NCBI RefSeq assembly: GCF_008017755.1
Contig: NZ_VRTS01000005.1
Coordinates: 1-64,000, forward strand
Direction: 5' to 3'
DNA length: 64,000 nt
Source of the DNA: Alkalisalibacterium limincola
GTDB taxonomy: Bacteria > Pseudomonadota > Gammaproteobacteria > Xanthomonadales > Xanthomonadaceae
The notes under the pieces are model-generated. The model did not search any database and was not told the DNA's origin. It saw nothing but the letters and a program-made list of their open reading frames with translations. Below, in pieces: positions 61,875 through 64,000 of the stretch (within the stretch, counting starts at the first letter, position 1; every line of letters starts with the position of its first letter). Made by a program: the position numbers and the translations under genes.

Positions 61875-63860
61875 TCAGTCGTCGAACAGCGCGGCGATCG
61901 AGGCGAACTGCGCCTTGGCGCGGTCGCGCCGATGCGCCTCGTCGCGCTCCGGATCGGCCCCGTCGCGATGCAGAGCCTCGACCGGCAACTCGTCCAGGAA
62001 GCGGCTGGGCGCAAGCTTGTTGAGGCTGCCCCAGCGCTTCACCTCGGCGCTGTGCGACAGCCACAGACCCTGGCGCGCGCGGGTGATGCCGACGTACATC
62101 AGCCGGCGCTCCTCCTCCAGCTGCCCCTCCTCGAGGCTGGCCTCGTGTGGCAGGTTGCCGTCCTCGACACCGACGATGAACACGTAGCGGAACTCCAGTC
62201 CCTTCGAGGCATGCAGGCTCATCAGCCGTACCGCCTCGCCGGGCTCGCCGCGGTCGGCATGGCTGAGCAGCGCCAGCTGCGCGGCCAGTTCCCCGGGCCC
62301 GACCGGCGCCTCGCCGGGGCCCTCGAACCACTCCGCCAGTTCATCGAGGTTGGCGCGCCGGCGCTGGAAGCTCGCCTCGTCCTTGCATTGCGCGCGAAGC
62401 GCGGCCAACTGGCCCGAATGCTCGATGAGCTGCTTGACCAGCACCGACGGCGGCACCTTGCGCGCCGCCTCGCGCAGGCGCTTGAGGATTCCCGTGAACT
62501 CGCCGAGACCGGCCGCGGCGCGCGGCGTGAGCTGCTTGGTCAGCGCCACCGAGTCGGCCGCCTTCGACAACGGCAGTCCGGCGTGCCGGGCCATCTCCGC
62601 CAGCTTCGCCAGCGACGTGGCGCCGACCTCGCGCCGCGGCGCGGCGATCGCGCGCAGGAAGGCCGCGTCGTCGTCGGGATTGGCCAGCACCCGCAGCCAG
62701 GCCAGCGCGTCCTTGACCTCGCCCCGGTCCAGGAACGCGGTGCCGCCGGTCAGGTGGTAGGGCACGCGCAGCAGCTGCAGCGCCTTCTCCAGTGGTCGCG
62801 ACTGGTGGTTGCCACGGAACAGGATCGCGAAATCCCGCCACGGCACCTCTTCGGCCTGGTGCCTGAAGGCGATCTCGCCGGCCACCCGCTCGGCCTCGTG
62901 CTCGGCGGTGCGGCACGCCCACACACGAATCGGCGGGCCTTCGTCGTGGTCGCTCCACAGCGTCTTCAGGTGCGCATGCGGGTTGTTGGCGATCAGCCGG
63001 TTCGCCGCACTCAGGATGCGGCGGCTGCAGCGGTAGTTCTGCTCGAGCTTGATCACCCGCAGGTCGGGGTAGTCGGCCGCCAGCTGGTCGAGGTTCTCCG
63101 GGCGCGCGCCACGCCAGGCATAGATCGACTGGTCGTCGTCGCCGACGCAGGTCATAGCCCCGCGTGGACCGGCCAGTTGCCGCAGCAGCCGGTACTGGGC
63201 GCCATTGGTGTCCTGGCATTCGTCCACCAGCAGGTAGCGGATGCGCTCGCGCCAGGCCTCGGCCAGCTCGGGATTCGCCTCCAGCAGGTCCAGCGGCAGG
63301 CGGATGAGGTCGTCGAAGTCGACCGCGTTGAAGGTCGCCAGGCGTTGCTGGTAGCGCGCATAGACGTCGGCCGCCTCGCGCTCGCGCGCGGTCTGGGCCG
63401 CCTCGGCGGCCTGGGACGGGGTCAACGCCTCGTTCTTGGCCCGCGAGACCAGCTGGCGCACCCCGTCGACCACGTCGTTCTTGCTGCCCTTGGGCAGCAG
63501 GTCGCGGATCAGTCCGGTCTGGTCGTCGGTGTCGAAGATGCTGAAGCCTCGCCGCAGCCCGGCGCGCTCGTGCTCGATCTGCAGGAAGCGCAGTCCCATC
63601 GAATGGAAGGTCGACACCATCAGGCCTTCGCCGTCGTCGCCGCGCAGCAGCTTGCCGACGCGCTCGCGCATCTCGCGCGCGGCCTTGTTGGTGAACGTGA
63701 TCGCGGCGATGTGGCGGGCCGGGTGGCGGCCACTGCGCACCAGGTGCGCGATCTTCTCGGTGATCACCCGGGTCTTGCCGCTTCCGGCACCGGCCAGCAC
63801 CAGCAGCGGGGAATCGACGTGGAGCACCGCTTCACGCTGCGGAGTGTTGAGGCCTTGCAT
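61875..63860 (-). CDS. rep: ATP-dependent DNA helicase Rep
   Basis: A 3'-5' SF1A helicase that helps replication forks pass protein obstacles. 661 residues from ATG 63860 (MQGLNTPQREAVLHVDSPLL). Walker A LAGAGSGKTRVI, Walker B LLVDECQDTN, SIYAWRGARPENLDQL, and the late motif RLMSLHASKGLEFRYVFIVG. It is shorter than UvrD (12447-14621) and lacks the C-terminal Tudor-like stretch, which fits Rep. The next gene on this strand is the e(P4)-type phosphatase. Confidence 0.95.
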   Translation of the reverse strand: MQGLNTPQREAVLHVDSPLLVLAGAGSGKTRVITEKIAHLVRSGRHPARHIAAITFTNKAAREMRERVGKLLRGDDGEGLMVSTFHSMGLRFLQIEHERAGLRRGFSIFDTDDQTGLIRDLLPKGSKNDVVDGVRQLVSRAKNEALTPSQAAEAAQTAREREAADVYARYQQRLATFNAVDFDDLIRLPLDLLEANPELAEAWRERIRYLLVDECQDTNGAQYRLLRQLAGPRGAMTCVGDDDQSIYAWRGARPENLDQLAADYPDLRVIKLEQNYRCSRRILSAANRLIANNPHAHLKTLWSDHDEGPPIRVWACRTAEHEAERVAGEIAFRHQAEEVPWRDFAILFRGNHQSRPLEKALQLLRVPYHLTGGTAFLDRGEVKDALAWLRVLANPDDDAAFLRAIAAPRREVGATSLAKLAEMARHAGLPLSKAADSVALTKQLTPRAAAGLGEFTGILKRLREAARKVPPSVLVKQLIEHSGQLAALRAQCKDEASFQRRRANLDELAEWFEGPGEAPVGPGELAAQLALLSHADRGEPGEAVRLMSLHASKGLEFRYVFIVGVEDGNLPHEASLEEGQLEEERRLMYVGITRARQGLWLSHSAEVKRWGSLNKLAPSRFLDELPVEALHRDGADPERDEAHRRDRAKAQFASIAALFDD

Positions 63861-63958
63861 TCGGGAATCGCCGTGGAGGGTCGCAGATCGGAATGGCATT
63901 ATGGACGAGCCCGGCCACGCGGTCCGAACCGCCCGGCCGACCAGGGAGGGAAACGACG

Positions 63959-64000
63959 ATGTCCATGCGAATCCGGCTGACTGCCGCCCCGGCCCTGGCC
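63959..64000 (+). CDS. Start of an unidentified, possibly exported protein (cut by window edge)
   Basis: ATG 63959 follows a strong AGGGAGGGAAACG ribosome-binding region and reads MSMRIRLTAAPALA, a likely signal-peptide beginning. It diverges from rep. Only 14 codons are visible; no function can be given. Confidence 0.5.
   Translation, partial: MSMRIRLTAAPALA

Noticed and set aside
60930-63980. A 1,016-codon open frame on the plus strand opposite the phosphatase and rep genes
   Set aside because: No conserved motif; mirror of the two real genes on the minus strand.

Overview
The window is GC-rich (about 70%), densely packed chromosomal DNA from a gammaproteobacterium. It most likely belongs to the Xanthomonadaceae/Lysobacteraceae (Xanthomonas, Lysobacter or Luteimonas relatives). 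The evidence is the gene content and style: an sX13-like C-rich-loop sRNA next to polA, several secreted S9 peptidases, bioB-bioF-bioH-bioC in one run, tamA-tamB, tatABC, hemH, rdgC, ttcA and plsB. Gene-to-gene overlaps of the ATGA type are common. Almost everything is housekeeping; there are no phage genes, CRISPR arrays or defence islands.

Layout. 1-2744 (minus): cytochrome bd-type oxidase cydA-cydB and the start of cydD. 2918-6207 (plus): secreted S9 peptidase and hemF. 6235-9541 (minus): a DUF1328 protein, an sX13-like sRNA with its terminator, and polA. 9542-11396: a lower-GC patch with an IS5-family transposase remnant and an FAD-linked oxidase, probably acquired. 11497-16966 (minus): dihaem cytochrome c, uvrD, a small membrane protein, a saccharopine-dehydrogenase-like protein and an SDR. 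17046-20233 (plus): a second SDR and a dipeptidyl-peptidase IV. 20296-23970 (minus): btuB under a cobalamin riboswitch, and an unknown polytopic membrane protein. 24160-24856: moaD-moaE. 24920-26803 (minus): a soluble orphan histidine kinase, tandem tRNA-tail repeats, tRNA-Arg(CCG) and a small membrane protein. 26895-35205: ubiA, comF (minus), the biotin cluster and pepN. 35304-39549 (plus): a low-complexity lipoprotein, a hairpin-rich intergenic region with a candidate sRNA, mnmG and a DUF2062 protein. 39567-48153 (minus): tamB, tamA, glyS, glyQ. 48257-49855 (plus): a glutamine amidotransferase-like protein and a membrane protein. 49925-52253 (minus): tatC, tatB, tatA and a SYLF protein. 52411-54277 (plus): hemH and a hydrolase. 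54261-63860: YgjP-like peptidase, rdgC, ttcA, a DUF465 protein (plus), plsB, a lipoprotein, an e(P4)-type phosphatase and rep.

A striking feature is that at least nine genes, including normally essential or highly conserved ones (mnmG, glyS, tamA, pepN), are each broken by one or two 1-2 nt indels in G/C runs or short repeats. For the eight whole genes with a recognisable second half in another frame, undoing the inferred indel gives a length divisible by three. The simplest reading is residual sequencing or assembly error rather than true pseudogenes; all are flagged individually. The most interesting non-coding signals are the sX13-like sRNA, a cluster of C-rich-loop hairpins upstream of mnmG, covarying repeats that copy the 3' end of tRNA-Arg, and the cobalamin riboswitch that overlaps the end of the upstream gene.
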